Source of the DNA: Hevea brasiliensis
Taxonomy: Eukaryota; Streptophyta; Magnoliopsida; Malpighiales; Euphorbiaceae
Direction: 5' to 3'
Assembly: GCF_030052815.1 (NCBI RefSeq)
Contig: NC_079497.1
Coordinates: 22,768,258-22,832,257 of the forward strand
DNA: 64,000 bases
The notes below the pieces were generated by a model. The model worked only from the letters and a program-made list of their open reading frames with translations, was not told the DNA's origin and did no database searches. The position numbers were made by a program, and so were the translations under genes. Below are positions 46,896 through 59,919 of this stretch, piece after piece. Every line of letters begins with the position of its first letter. Positions within the stretch are counted from its first letter, which is position 1.

Positions 46896-47580
46896 GAGAG
46901 GGTCCTCTCCTGGAACTTCCCATGTCTTTGACAATTTTCTTTGATATTAAATCAGAAGGATCGAGAGAGTCCTTTCCTGAATCCCCTTAGTTTAAAATTC
47001 TAATAAAACCGTTCTGTATAAAATTGGGGAAAATCGGGAGAGTGTCATTTCCTTGTCAGCCCCAGCATTTTATTTATAAAATTTATCACATGTTCTAATA
47101 ATGGGTTCACGGGAGAGTCCTTCCAAAAGAATCCCGAATCTTATATTGAGGCCTGATGGAGAGTCCTCCTCAAGGTCCTTGTACCTATATTATTAAAGGA
47201 AAGTCCTCCCTTCAGTTTGGCTTAGTAAAATAAAACACCAGTATAAAAAATATTAAACAATTTAATAGGAAATGATATAAGTAAAGGTTTTATGGATAAT
47301 TATGCCGATGATGAGATCCTCTTCTATTAACTGAGAGTCCTCATTAATGAAGGGAATTCTCTAGGTTTTAATTAACACATCTCTTTTGAATTAGAGTCCT
47401 AATTAAGAGGAATGAAAATCTATACTCATATCGGTTCCTGTAGATCCATTATACACACTACACCCTCAGTTATTTGAATGCCAATGATAAAGTACATAAT
47501 GCATGAGCCAAGAGTCCTCCTTACCCGTTATGAATCTTTAGGGACCGAATAACGCCTCTTCAGAATTAGAGTCCTAATTC
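46896..47580. repeat. Dispersed GAGTCCT motif array in the Tat LTR
   Basis: The word agagtcct or a one-base variant recurs about nine times (near 46900, 46965, 47115, 47160, 47205, 47333, 47393, 47511 and 47568). It often sits in a small palindrome such as ttagagtcctaa. Spacing is irregular. It lies in the presumed R-U5 region. Confidence 0.55.
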
Positions 47581-47976
47581 GTGGAGGGAGGAATTTAACA
47601 AATACATAACAAATTAAACAAACATCTAATCACTGTAGGGTTATCCCATATACTCATGTTCTCGGGTAACCCAAATTAGTGAGACATCAAATGTCCTTTT
47701 TATCAATAATAGGGACCCTAAACTATCAATTTTAAATTATAAAGAGTACATCGTTAAATCCACTTACACTCATTGAGAGATGAGGTGGGGTGCATAACAC
47801 CTTCCCCACCCGTGTACGGATCCCAAACTTTGAATCTCTGTTTTAGAAGGTGTCTTTGTAAATCTTTATCTTTACAAATGATTTTCTTTAATTTCCTTCA
47901 AAATTAAAGTGGCGACTCCTCACTTTTTTCGCTTTGGTGAGAATCGTCCTGCAACCGCAAAACCCTTGCGACTGCT

Positions 47977-47994
47977 TGGCAACTCCACTGGAGA
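47977..47994 (+). other. Primer-binding site of the Tat/Ogre element
   Basis: TGGCAACTCCACTGGAGA closely resembles the TGGCGACTCCACTGGGGA site of plant Tat/Ogre elements, which use a tRNA other than initiator Met (tRNA-Arg is reported for Ogre). It lies between the long LTR and the internal region. Confidence 0.75.
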
Positions 47995-48766
47995 ACTTTT
48001 AAATTAACCCTTGTTTAGAGGTCCAAAATCATATTTAATCTTGTGCTCTTGTAAATTAAAATTGATAATTATGGGGTTTAACTTACAAAATTAAAAGCCT
48101 TAATATTTAGATTGTTACTAATCCTTTCTAACTTTTTTTCACAATTATTAGACTTGTTATTTGTTGCAGCAATGTCCTCACACACTTTAGCGCTATACTT
48201 AGGCTTTCTCACCCTTTAGGAAGTAGGAGGGAGTCATGTAGCGGTACCCATGGGTTCTACCCCGTTAGTATTTGTGAAGGCTTCTGCTCAGATTGAAACT
48301 TGTTCCACTTATTGTGATACCCGTGGATTTTTTCCGTCAGTATCATGATAATGGAATAAGGCTTTACTATTTACAGTAGGGACAATTTGGGGACCTTTGA
48401 ACTTTAGAAGGTTAGAACCCAAGCTAAACCATCACATTAGTCAAAAGCCATAGTAAGCCATCTCTATGGGTAGAGCCTTCTAATTAGATAGTACATGCCC
48501 AGTGTTACTGCTTCCTTATTTTAGGGCAAAAGGGACATACTTACTTTTCCATTACTTTATTTTTATCTTTTGGTTTTCCTTTCATAATATGGGGGTAATT
48601 TGAAATTATACTGTCAAGATAATCTAAATGCCTTTCTACTTTGATAGGTGTACAGACATTATCACCCTAGCAATATAATTCAAAATTACCTAAATCATAA
48701 ATCTATTTTTCTGATCTGTTTTCTTCTAGCTGTCGGGTGTCTGCAGAGGGTAAGGAGAACTTTAAA
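47995..48766 (+). other. Untranslated leader of the Tat/Ogre element
   Basis: Between the primer-binding site and ORF1 there is no clear coding sequence. A short frame at 48648-48839 overlaps the ORF1 start and is probably chance. The pair 'acccatgggttctaccccgttagta' and 'acccgtggattttttccgtcagta' at 48247 and 48321 looks like an old duplication. Confidence 0.5.
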
Positions 48767-50706
48767 ATGGCATCTTCGAGTCAGTCAGTCAAAGAGGTTT
48801 CAAAACAAAAATAGAATGCTCAACAATGGTCTAGATTAATCCATGACTCAAAATTCTCACAGACTGATGAAGTAGAAGCAGAAGTCTGCCCATTGCCTCC
48901 ATTCGATCCTAACAAAATTGAAATCAGAACAATCGGCTTTGATGATTTTACTAAACAGTTAGAAATTACTGCCCAACTATGTCTTAGTAAAGTTTGAGGA
49001 AAAGTATGGGAAGATCGCTACCTTGATATGAGTCAAAATGCCAACCCCCACACTAAAGGCCATATTATCTACTTGGAACACCAGTTATAGAGTTTTCTCT
49101 TTTAACGATGTTAATACGTCACCAACAGTTAAGGAATATCAGGCACTGCTGGAGATCCCTTATGTGGCTCAGAATCGCATTTATTTTCATCTTGATCATA
49201 GGCAAACATGGAAACGGCTTGCGCACATAGTAGGAGTCTCGGCAGAAGAAGCGAAAGAAAAAGAAACTGTTAAGGGCAACTCACATGGGTGGCCTTGGGC
49301 TTATATTAAGAGACATCTGGACCAGCACATTCAAGATGAGAAATGGGAAAAGGCCTTATCAACACTAGCCTTGGGCATTTATGGACTGATCTTGTTCCCT
49401 GGACCCCCGGGAGTTGTAACCCAAGGTGTAGTGGAGATGTTTTGGGTAGTAGAAAAGCAAAATATCAATCTAATACCTGCTGTCCTCATTGAAACCTTTT
49501 TGCTGCTGACATATTGCTGATAACAGGGTAAAGGGATCATCAAATGCTACCTTTAATTGTTGTATCTTTAGACCCTGAGCCACATTTGCCCACTAGTGAC
49601 TAAGGGTTTAACCTAGTATTCAACTTAGCCAATTGTTGAGAAAATGGTGAGGTTAGCAATAAGTGAGAAAAATGGTGAGGTTAGCAATAAGTGAGAAAAA
49701 TGAACAATAATGGCAAGAGCAGATTCTAAGTTTTAATAGCCATAATTATTGCTAGAGAAAATTATGGACTACTAACCAATCCATCTTGTTCAGTACAAGG
49801 AATTATCATTTTGTACCTTTGGTAGGGCTAACCGGGTGCCCAAGTTATCTCCCAACTATGGTGATAAGGCAATTTGTTTCGACTCAGTTTATTCCCAGTA
49901 CTAAAGGGTTCCATCAAGCTCATTTCTATTATGAACCTGGTAAAGAGAACGAACTAAAAGTCTTGTACAAATCCTGGGAAAAGGTAATCTTGATTGAACG
50001 ATCACCTAAAAGGCCGAGCATAACAGAGGAATATCCCATATGGAGAAGCAAGAGGGATAAGGGGTATCAAGTCCCCAAACTAATAGGACCAGAGGATGGT
50101 GTGTCTCATAAAGGAGTCTACTTAGAAGAAGTTTGTGTTGGGCCAGCTATTCCTCTCCAGGGTTCAACTACCGAGAATCAGCAACTAAAGGAATACATAA
50201 GGTAGTTGGAAGGTCAGCAGCAAATTCTAAAAAAAGAAGTAAAAAGGCTCAAAGAGGGAATAATGGCAGTTGAGGCAAGATATGAGAGACAAAAAGCCCA
50301 ATGGGAAAAAGAGAAAGCCTCGCTCCAAAGCATGATAAAAGAGGCAGGGATACAAGATGGCAAGTTACATGAAAAGCTAGAATACCAAGAGATACGGGTG
50401 GCAGAATACAAATAAGAAAACAAGAGGAAGAAGCTCAAACTTAGGGAGCAGGCATAATTAATCAATGACATTTTGGAAGAATGTGCCAAAGAAAGAAAAG
50501 AAAAGGAGAGACAAGCCACCCTCTGTCAAGAACTGCGAGAAAAGGTTGACCAGCTAAAAAGGATGATAGCACAAGGAAGACAAAAGCTGTTGCCAGAATC
50601 TGAATATGCTTTGAAGACATTCGATTCTGCAAAACAAGAAGAAAGACTCTATGAATATCTAAAGAAATGGCATTGTATTTTAAAGAGCCTCTCGGAGCCT
50701 AGGTAA
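48767..50706 (+). pseudogene. Tat/Ogre ORF1: DUF7745-like domain plus coiled coil
   Basis: ATG 48767 (MASSSQSVKEVSKQK) starts the frame, with a frameshift near 48995. The core at 49038-49520 reads STWNTSYRVFSFNDVNTSPT, then VKEYQALLEIPY and SHGWPWAYIKRHLDQHIQ, a domain I recognise from the extra ORF upstream of gag in Ogre-type elements and related plant proteins. After a broken segment (49521-49785, with a 28-bp duplication) come GFHQAHFYYEPGKENELKVL and a long coiled coil (50150-50700; KKEVKRLKEGIMAVEARYER). Stops at 50204, 50415 and 50456 break it. Its role in the element is unknown. Confidence 0.7.
49636..49698 (+). repeat. 28-bp tandem duplication inside ORF1
   Basis: The unit gagaaaaatggtgaggttag + caataagt occurs twice in a row, with a third start (gagaaaaatg). 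It disrupts the ORF1 frame between its two recognisable parts. Confidence 0.85.
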
Positions 50707-50986
50707 TAGCAAAATACTATGTATGCTTCAAAAGCAAATGATTAATGGATTAGTTGAATCATGTTTTGTATCTTATGAATGAATAGTGTAACTCCTATGG
50801 GATTTATCCTCATTAGAGTTATGCCAAAAGATGTATGTGCCATGTGAACAAGTGTCACAGACACGCATATGGCCCCATCATTCACGGTTGGACTATCGAA
50901 CAATGCCATCATAAAGTTGATGCGATTCACCTTCGGCAGGCATCAGTTTGGCAATTGTTTGCCACTGTATCCTTTAATCAGTCAAG

Positions 50987-53040
50987 ATGATGGTTATAAT
51001 AAAACTATTTAAAGAAAACAAAACTAATAATACATTTTTTCCACAAGAAACCAATATTGCTCCCAATAAGGAAAATTCGACTAAGCAAATAGTTGTACCA
51101 AAAAGAGTTTACTTAAAGAGGTCCCGAATGAATAAGATAATGGAAGAGCAAGAACAAGTTCAGAACTTGCAAGGATAGGTCTCGGAATTGAAAGAACAAG
51201 TCTCAGAGCTAATTAAAATGATGAGAGACATGTTCCAAAACAAAGAAGCTATTAGACCTTCACAAGAACCAAGTCTACTAGCTATCACCCCACCTACAAC
51301 AATAACTGACTCTCATACCAAAAGACTTTATGATCAAGCTTCAACTTCTTTCATCTTCCAACCTCCCATCCCTGACCTAGCGATTACCATCAATCCAACT
51401 TTCCCAATCAATGAACCACCTGTCTCCCACCACCAGACTATCCCAAGTGTGGAATTTCACCCTTCAGTGCTAGTCCCTTCAGTTTACCCTACGACTAATC
51501 TTCCAACTAGAGGAATAGTATATACAACAGGGGGAGAAAACAGAGAAAAAGAAATTAGAAATTGTTTACTCTGGAAGATCGACTAAGAGCCATCAAAGGA
51601 CTAAATATGTATGGCTCAGTCAATGTATCTTCTTTGAGATTAGTGCCAAATGTTGTGGTACCGCCGAAGTTCAAGGTCCTAGAATTCGACAAGTATAGCG
51701 GTAATTTAGATCCTTGTATCCACTTAGCCACCTACATTGCCAAGATGTCAGCTCTTACAAAAGATGATAGACTCTTGGTGCATTTCTACCATGAAAGCCT
51801 CTCAAGACCTATATTACATTGGTGCGTGCAGTTAGATAGGAGCAAGTTACGCTCCTAGAAAGATTTGGCTAACGCCTTCCTCAAACAATATAAATTCAAC
51901 TATGATTCAGCCCTAACTAGGAGAGATCTCCAAATTTTGGTGAAAAAAAAAAGGAGAGCTTCAAGGAATATGCCCAAAGATGGAGGGAAAAGCAGCTGAG
52001 GTTTATTCCCTAGTGACAGACGGTGAACTCTGCTCTTTGTTCATTAAGACATTGAAAGCTCCATATTTCAACCTGATGATTGGAACACATCCAATAGCTT
52101 TTCCAATATCATCCTGACGGGAGAAAGGATTGAAGCAAATCTTTGGTTAGGGTGGTTGCAGGAAGTGGCTAGGGAAAGCTCCACAAAAAAAACCACTAAT
52201 TTGGGAAAAAGAGAGAAGGGGACATGCACTTCATTTCCAAACAAACTCATTCATCATGCCCTCCCTAAAATAATTTTTGTCCATACCCTCATACCCAAAA
52301 TTTAGTGGTTGCAAATGTGCCACCACTATTTCCAAATTATTCTCACCCTCGCCCACCATTTTCAACCCAAGCCGCTTATCTTCCGAGACCACCTGCCTAA
52401 CCTGCTCCATTTAGACCACCTGCTCCTCAACTCGGCCCAAGATAGCCAAGGTATCCTTACTTACCCCTCCCTCTCCTACTCAACAAGATTTACCGTTACT
52501 TATTGGGCATCAATTTGATAGTGCCCATCCCACTAGACTCCGTCCAGCCACCATATCAAAGGTGGTATGACGCTAATGCTAGATGTGAATATCATAGCGA
52601 GGTTATTGGACACTCAATAGATAACTATGGGCCACTTCGAGGGAAGGTACAGTCCCTAATTAGGAATGAATGGTTGAAGATTAAAGGGAATAGTTCCACT
52701 CTTAATGTGACTTCAAACCCATTACCCAAACATGGCAGGGGAAAGGGGAATGGTCTAAATATGGCAGAATCCTCAGACGAAAATCTGACTATGGAAGTGA
52801 ATCAGTTGATCCCGTACTTTAACTAAATTTTCATGATGGCAGTACAAGAAGGGTATATAAGCCCACAAGGATCCAACTTTGAAGGTGGTTGGCCTGGCCC
52901 AGGATGTCCCTATCATGAAGGAGTAACCAATCATGAGCTACAAGATTGTAATGAATTTTCTTCTGAAAATGTTATCGCTCAAAATCTTGAGGTGTTAACG
53001 AAAGTCAAAAGTAGAGAAGGAAGTAAACACTGCTAGATAT
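50987..53040 (+). pseudogene. Tat/Ogre gag
   Basis: A variable Pro/Thr/Ser-rich N-terminal part (51104-51586) leads to the gag core. The core is ALEDRLRAIKG-like at 51562, then VVVPPKFKVLEFDKYSGNLD and HLATYIAKMSALTKDDRLLV (51650-51790), then KDLANAFLKQYKFNYDSALT (51860-51920). A run of ten A residues near 51942-51951 coincides with a frameshift, after which KEYAQRWREKAAE continues. Degenerate zinc-like motifs follow (CEYHSEVIGHSIDNY near 52588, where the last Cys is Tyr; CPYHEGVTNHELQDC near 52907). It would form capsids and bind RNA. Stops at 51177 and 51858 disable it. Confidence 0.8.
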
Positions 53041-53400
53041 AGCAAAGACATCTCAAGCCTTACTCCAAAAATGGTTTTCTTCGCACCTACTACACCAGCA
53101 TCGCCAATACCGCTAAGGATAGTTATCTGAACTCCACCACAGCTCCCAGTCACCAATACCCATGCGGTGCCTTGGAATTATAACTTCCAAGTTTTTACAC
53201 AAAGCGCATCCAGTAGCTCTTCTATTCTTGCTCTCAACCATACCTACACTCAACCCATCACAACCCCCAAACCATGCTTAACCCCCCATGCCCATTTTAA
53301 AATGACTTTATGGGACCCTCTAACCCCTCTAATGATACTGTTCCCCAATTAATACCAAAACTAGTTCCAACCAATAACACACCCCTGCCTGATCTTGAAA

Positions 53401-54170
53401 TAGAATTTATCACTAGAAGTGGGAGGTGTTATAGCACTGGTGAAGTGGAAAAGAAAAATAAAGGGAAAGTAAAGGTGGGATAGTTACCAGAGAACATAAA
53501 AGGAGGGGCCATAGAGGTTAAGAGAGGAGAATCCAGTGAGAACAAAGAAGAAGATGAATTATTGTTACAAATAATGAAGCAGAGTGAATACGATGTGATC
53601 AAACAATTGAGAAAAACACCTGTTCGAATCTCTTTACTGTCATTAATACTGAGCTCAGAGGTGCATCCCCATGCCTTACAGAGAGTTCTAGATCAGGCCT
53701 TTATAACTCCTGACATCACACTAGGACAATTTGAGAAGATAGTTGGACAAATCCAGGCATCTAATTTCATCACTTTCTCGGAGGATGAAATAAACCCTGC
53801 TGACTTGAAGCACACCAAAGCTCTTCATGTGACAGTCAAGTGTAAGGGATGTATGATCACTAAAGTCTTGATTAACAATGGCTCAGCACTCAATGTTTTA
53901 ACTAATGCAACCTTGGCAAGACTCCCAATTGACCCATCCAGTGTGTGCTAAAGTACCATGGTAGTGAGGGCATTTGATGGCACAAAGAGAGATGTACTGG
54001 GCAAAATTGAATTGCCGCTTCAGATCGGAGCATGTATTTTTAATGTTATATTCCAAGTGATGGATATTGAACCAACATATACTATGCTGTTAGGAAGACC
54101 CTGGATCCATTCAGCAAATGTGATGCCCTCAACTCTGCACCAGAGGATCAAGTACATCACGAATGGCTAA
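53401..54170 (+). pseudogene. Tat/Ogre aspartic protease region
   Basis: The frame 53562-53951 gives DVIKQLRKTPVRISLLSLIL, then LHVTVKCKGCMITKVLINNG, where the catalytic D-N/S-G is now N-N-G. It continues as SALNVLTNATLARLPID. A stop at 53949 separates VRAFDGTKRDVLGKIELPLQ and YTMLLGRPWIHSANVMPSTL (53958-54170). It would cleave the polyprotein. It is inactive because the active-site Asp is lost. Confidence 0.8.
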
Positions 54171-54250
54171 ATCATCACGGTGAGAGGGGAGGAAGCTATG
54201 CTAGTTACCAAGCCCTAATAAGTTCTTACGTGGAGACAACTGAATGATCC

Positions 54251-54472
54251 TTGGAGAGTTCATTCCAAGCATTGGAATTGCAAGGAACCACCCTGAATGA
54301 TAGGGGAGCTGCAGCAATGGTCGCAAAGGTGATGATGAGAAATGGTTATAAAGAAGGTAAAGGACTAAGCACTACATTGCAAGGAATTATTGAACCCGTA
54401 TTGGCTACTCAAAGAAATGGCCGCTCTAGGTTGGGGTATGAAGAGGATGCTCTAACTGATGAAAGGTTCTAG
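54251..54472 (+). pseudogene. G-patch domain between protease and RT
   Basis: The frame gives AAAMVAKVMMRNGYKEGKGL, then STTLQGIIEPVLATQRNGRS and RLGYE, a G-patch-like RNA-binding module. A G-patch between protease and RT is a known trait of Ogre/Tat elements and supports the classification. A stop at 54470 ends the frame; sequence to 54726 continues in-frame with further stops. Confidence 0.7.
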
Positions 54473-54909
54473 ATGAGAAACATGCTCAGGGATCAGAGAT
54501 TTGACAAATAATTTGGGAAGATGAAGTGCATCATGAAAATTGCAAATGTTTTTACCAGGCCGATCATTGAAAATGTAAAAGAATAGGATGGAGAATCTCC
54601 CTCAGAGCTATCTATCAATGTTCTACAATCGAATCTCATATCTGAAATGTTGATTTCACCGATTGTCGAGGAGCAAGAACTTGATAATTGGGAAGTTGAG
54701 GATATCCCTATGCTTTATTTCGAGTAAAGTATATTTTGTTACCAACACTTTATCACTCCGTCCATGGTGACAAGTGTGATTCTGTAAATGGACCTTTTGT
54801 TATGATAAAACATTAATGAATTAATAGTGCATTTTCCAAATTCTAGGTCCAATATTTTCTTTTAAAAGTTCATTGTTAAAATCCATTCTTTAATATACTT
54901 CATTTTCAT

Positions 54910-56226
54910 TTCTTCAGGAATATTGATCAATCAAGACATAATGATTCAATTGACTCTGAAATTTCCTGTGTTAACTTTGAAAGTCCCATAATCACCATTG
55001 ACACAAGTGATTCCGAAGAAGAGTCTGTGAAAGAGCAAACGGAAGTGAATGAGCCCACTCTGGTGCCCTATGGAGATGAGACCAGCACCTTAAATTTGGG
55101 AACTGAAGAAAATAAAAAGAAGCTCAAGATTGTGAGTAATGAAAAGTTGGAGGACATAATCTAACTGCTAAAAGAGTTCATTGACGTATTCTCATAGGGC
55201 TATGATGACATGCCAGGATTGGATCCCCAAATTGTAACACATAAAATTCTCCTAATTTCTAGGACAGTCCTAGTAAAATAGAAATTGAGGAGAATGAACC
55301 CTAACATACTGCTTAAGGTTAAGGATTAAGTTAAGAAGTAGTATGATGTTGGATTCCTGGAAGTGGAAAAATACCCTGAGTGGGTAGCTAATGTCATCCC
55401 TGTGATGAAGAAGGATGGTAGGGTGAGAGTATGTGTCGACTACAGAGACCTCAATAAGGCAAGTTTGAAAGATGATTTTCCTGTCCCACATATAGATATG
55501 CTAGTTGATAATGAAGCAGGATTGGGGAGATATTCATGTATTGACAGAGTTTCAGGATATAATCAGATTTTTGATGGACAAAGATGACAAAGAAAATACT
55601 ACCTTTATCACCCAGTGGGGAGTATTTTGCTACCGAGTGATGCCCTTCAGATTAAAGAATGTGGAAGCTACCTACCAACGTGTCATGGTAACATTATTCC
55701 ATGATATGATGCACAAAGAACTAGAAGTCTATGTGGATGACATGATCATTAAATCCAAAAGGACTAAAAGCAATGTACAGGTATTAAGAAAGGTATTCAA
55801 AAGGCTTAGAAAATATCAACTGAAACTGAATCCGGCAAAATGTGTGTTTGGAGCAAGATTGAGAAAGCTGTTGGGGTTTATAGTCAGTAAGAAAGGAATA
55901 AAAGTAGATCCAGACAAGATTCAAGCCATTCAAGAAATGCCATCCCCAAAGACAGAAAGGGATGTGCACAATTTCCTAGGAAAAGTGAACAACATTTTAA
56001 GATTTATTTCTAATCTCACTGCTAAGGTTGACCCCATTTTCAAATTGCTCAAAAAGAATAATACCACAAAGTGGGATGAAGTTTGCAAAGAAACCTTCGA
56101 AAAGATTAAGCAGTACTTGTCAAGTCCACCTGTATTGGTTCCTCCAGTAACTGGCAAGCTATTAATATTGTACATGGTAGTTTAGCAAAGCTCAATGGGT
56201 TGTGTTCTAGGACAACACGATGACAC
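54910..56226 (+). pseudogene. Tat/Ogre reverse transcriptase and start of RNase H, cut by Tekay
   Basis: An acidic linker precedes RT (SDSEEESVKEQTEVNEPTLV, 55010-55070). RT follows: EYPEWVANVIPVMKKDGRVR, then VCVDYRDLNKASLKDDFPVP (55367-55490), FITQWGVFCYRVMPFRLKN (55600-55660) and EVYVDDMIIKSKRTK (55728-55765) with YVDD intact. The RNase H lead-in is SSPPVLVPPVTGKLLILYM, then SSMGCVLGQHDD, which stops at 56226 where the Tekay LTR begins. A frameshift near 55570 and several stops in 55165-55350 break it. RNase H, integrase and the 3' LTR are outside the window. Confidence 0.85.
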
Positions 56227-59200
56227 TGTCACACCCTACCCCTCTGTAAGGTATAACATGATCCCGTAGTATACCTAATGAATTACCAACTCCGTCTACT
56301 GATAATCCATTAAATACACTACAAGGGATTTTAAAAACTTTTCTTACTTCTTTTACAGTGGTGAGCACTATTTACAGGTGTTAAAAACCTTTTTGAACTG
56401 AAGTGATAGAACTAACACATTTGAATTATTTGGAATTTCTGTAAAAATTTTAGCATAGTGCCATCTGTATTTTGGATAAAACAGTTCTTCAGAAAACCTG
56501 TAAAAAAGCACTTCAATAGATTTCCAAATCTCAACTCCAACATTTTTCTCAACACAACACATTACTCAACTCAAATCCACAGTGATTTTTCAAAGACTGA
56601 GATAAAAGAAATATAATACAATTTTTACAAGCCAAAATAACTCATAATTATTTTACAACTTCAATGTACAATTTTTATTTACAACTGCTCAAAACCAACA
56701 ACCATATGTACATACAGTGAACATACATTACATTACAAAATACAAAATATTGGTATACTCATTATACCCGGTAGTCTCTCTCTGGAGGTACTAGCAGCCT
56801 AGTCTCACGCCTGCTCTGTCTGTCTACTGCGATAAAGAATAAAAAGCTATCGCTGAGATAATGTCTGAGTGGTGCACAACATTAACCAAATACAATTTAA
56901 ATCACAATTCATAAATCATATAAATAGTGGATACTTAAAAGCATAGTTAATTTCAAGACAATAATTGTCAACCAAAATTTAAACTCCATTTCTCAATATC
57001 ACAATAAATTTCAATAAGTCAGATCATGGTTGAATTCAAAAGACAGTATAAGTCAATAAGAGTTTAAATCCATTTCACAATCTCACAATACATATCAATA
57101 AATCACACACAGCTTTAATCATGTTCCCAAGTTCAATTCATCCCAAAAGCCGATGGCTAATGAGGTATTCAATTCATCCCAAAAGTCAATGACTAATGAG
57201 GAATAACATAGCTAGCTAGCAAAAATATGAGTACTCATTCTATTCGTCCTCAACAGGCACACACCTCAACACTTCAGCCAGAGAGGGAATTCAATTCATC
57301 CCACTAGACAAGCTAGCGAGGAATACAATCAATGGACATGATAATCGTGGTTTCAAACCACCATGTTGCTTTTCAATCAATAAGTATCCATCAAATATCA
57401 TTCAAACCATTTTTCACAATTTCACAACTTAAAACAATAATATGCAAATAGTCATAATTTATTTCAATTGAAAATAATTCAAAAGAAATAGTTGTTGTGC
57501 ACAAACCTCGATAATCGTCTCGGTGCGGACTCGAGATTTCCTTCCCTTTTCCTGAGTCTTTGGTAACTGAGAAACACAATTTGAAGTGTTTCAGTACTAA
57601 ATTAAATTGTCTCTAACGATAATGTTCGATAAGTAATTCACTGAAGGCTATTATTTGCTCAATCACCTAATATACCGACCCTCGATGCATTTTAGGTAAA
57701 TTAGGTTTTAGTGTGATTAATATGTCACATTCGATAGGGTTTTAGGGTTGGTACGTTTTACCAAACTCATTTCCTTGTTTAGTGCATTTTCTTGCAATTT
57801 GCTGGGTTCCAGGATACTAGTTTGACCTAGCCGGACGACCTATTTCCCTCGGTTTTCGGGTTTCGGTCAAAACTACAAACTTGTAGATCTATGTCTTACG
57901 GAACGCGGGGCAAAATTTTAGGTCAATCCGAGTTAAGTAGACCAAGTTATGGTCATTATACTATTGCTGGTCAAATGGCATCAAATTAGGTCAATTTTAG
58001 GTCAATTTGGTCAACATTGGTTCGGCCAGTTTTTGGACCAGAACTTGTGCAAGCTTTTTGACTCACTTCTGGTCATTTCTGGGCTTTGGTTTCTTCATAA
58101 GACTTGTAGGTATGGGTCTTAACTATTCATAAATAAAATTTCAGGTCAATTGGACCTGTTTTGAGTGAGTTATGGCCTAAACTCTAACTGCTGCCCAATT
58201 GGTCAATTTTCAGGTCTCAATTGCACCTAATCCGAATTGGTCATTTTTCATATCACCTTGCAAGCAGAATTTTGGTATGCTTTAATGAAAGTTGGCACAT
58301 TTTGTGCCTAGTTTTACCTCCAATTGGTCTCATACCAATTGAGGTTACACATTTAAAGTTATAGGCTAGAATGCATACTGCCTTAATCACATTGCTTAAA
58401 CATACATCAATTACACCCTTACCTTACTATATGTTCACTTCCCTTACCAATTCTGTTTTGGTACATTACCAAAACCATATTCCACTTTACATTAACATCA
58501 CTTTGGGCAGATTACAAACATCCTTAATACACCAATTAAAACTCAAATTTACAAAGTCTAAGTACAATCACATATACACCTAAACATTACTCATTCTTAC
58601 ATACACTTTACACAATCAATCTATATACATATCCATCAATCCTTAATGTCAATATTCTGCCAATACCTTCATGAACACATACATTTATCCAAGAGTCCCA
58701 AGGCTTCCAAAAATGTTCCTCAATACCAAAGTATCATACAATTCATCAATTTCCATCCCAAGTGCAAAATTCACCATATACATATGAAATAATTTACTAG
58801 GACATTAAATCACCATAACCAACATAATTTCTCATCAAATATATGCACAAATATTTCATCAAATACATAACTCCATGGCTGTCCAAAATGGACATCTCAA
58901 TAACTCTTCAAACTTGAAAATTTTCTTCACAAAACCAACACCCATGACATGAACACAAAGTTTAACAAAACAATCTTCCAAAATACAAACTTACCTTATG
59001 GTTGGAACTTGCCAAACCTTGATTAAACTTCTTGATTTTGGTATCAAGCTCTTCCTTATGATGTGTAGACAATCTTTAATGAAGGAACCTAAGTGTTTAG
59101 AAGTGAAGTGAGGGGTTAGATGAAGCTTGAATGAAAACGCCAATGGAGGTTTTCTTTCTCTTCAATTCGGCTAGGTTGAGAGCACTTGGAGAAGATGGAG

Positions 59201-59873
59201 TTTCAGCTTGGATAATGGAATTACAGCTGCCATTTAGTGTTTAATTAAATCCCTAGTGGTCCACTCACAAATTTTAAATCATATAATAAGCTTAATTCTC
59301 ACTTATTCCACATTAAACCCTTAATTCTTACTATTTACTTTAGGTACCACCAATTTAATTTTTCATTTCATTTTCTAAGTGTAATATTATTTATTTTTAA
59401 TGGAAATTTAGGTCAAAAGACAATTCGGTATGTCAAATGACCATAATGCCCCTGTTCGGGTTGCATTCCCGATTTTTCGGTAACACCGGGTTTTGTCTGT
59501 TTTTCGATTTCTCACTTTTCTTTGTACTAATTATTTAATTTTTCTTTGATCTTTCTAATGAGATTTATTCTTCAATAAGGGTCTATTTAAGTCCTAAAAT
59601 GTTTTCCGGGGTTCCGCATGATCCAGGCTAGTCAACGGTCCACGCCGTGACTTCCCGGTGTGGTCACCCATCGCTAGGGTTTTCGGCTCGCTTAACTTGG
59701 TTACATTTCTTTGCTATTATTTTTTCTTTGTTTTTCTTGTATTTTCTTTTCTTGTATTATATTATTTTATTTCTCCTCACTCATAACAAAGTGTAGTTCT
59801 AGGCATCCTAGCTGTCCGGACAACACTAGTCACCGGAGCAGCAGAACGCACTACCGAACTTAGGGGTGTTACA
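56227..59873 (-). repeat. 3' LTR of the Tekay chromovirus
   Basis: On the minus strand it starts TGTAACACCCCTAAG and ends GTGTGACA, 3,647 bp. It is the same family as the solo LTR at 603-4290. The polypurine tract abuts its start at 59874, and the Tat RNase H abuts its end at 56226. The expected TSD is GACAC (56222-56226), its partner being beyond the right edge. Confidence 0.92.
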
Positions 59874-59888
59874 ATTCTCCCCCCCTTA
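59874..59888 (-). other. Polypurine tract of the Tekay element
   Basis: On the minus strand AAGGGGGGGAGAAT directly precedes TGTAACACC. It primes plus-strand DNA synthesis in LTR elements. Confidence 0.9.
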
Positions 59889-59919
59889 ATTAAATTTCTT
59901 CTCGAAATTTTACCTGGCA

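Larger units (their letters stand above)
31981..47976 (+). mobile_element. 5' LTR of a Tat/Ogre-type Gypsy element, with a nested element inside
   Basis: It begins TGTAGACACC exactly where the Copia RT frame is lost, and is followed at 47977 by a Tat-style primer-binding site and Tat genes. Removing the nested element and one TSD copy (35837-45460) leaves about 6.4 kb, very long but within the range of Ogre-like LTRs. Both flanks of the nested element share an unusual wealth of 'gatc' words (gatctc, gatcgg, gatcag), which supports one continuous LTR. A sense TATA box (tataaata, 45927-45934) would start the genomic RNA. An antisense gene lies at 34495-32639. The 3' boundary is inferred from the PBS and is not proven. 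The other LTR is outside the window. Confidence 0.6.
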
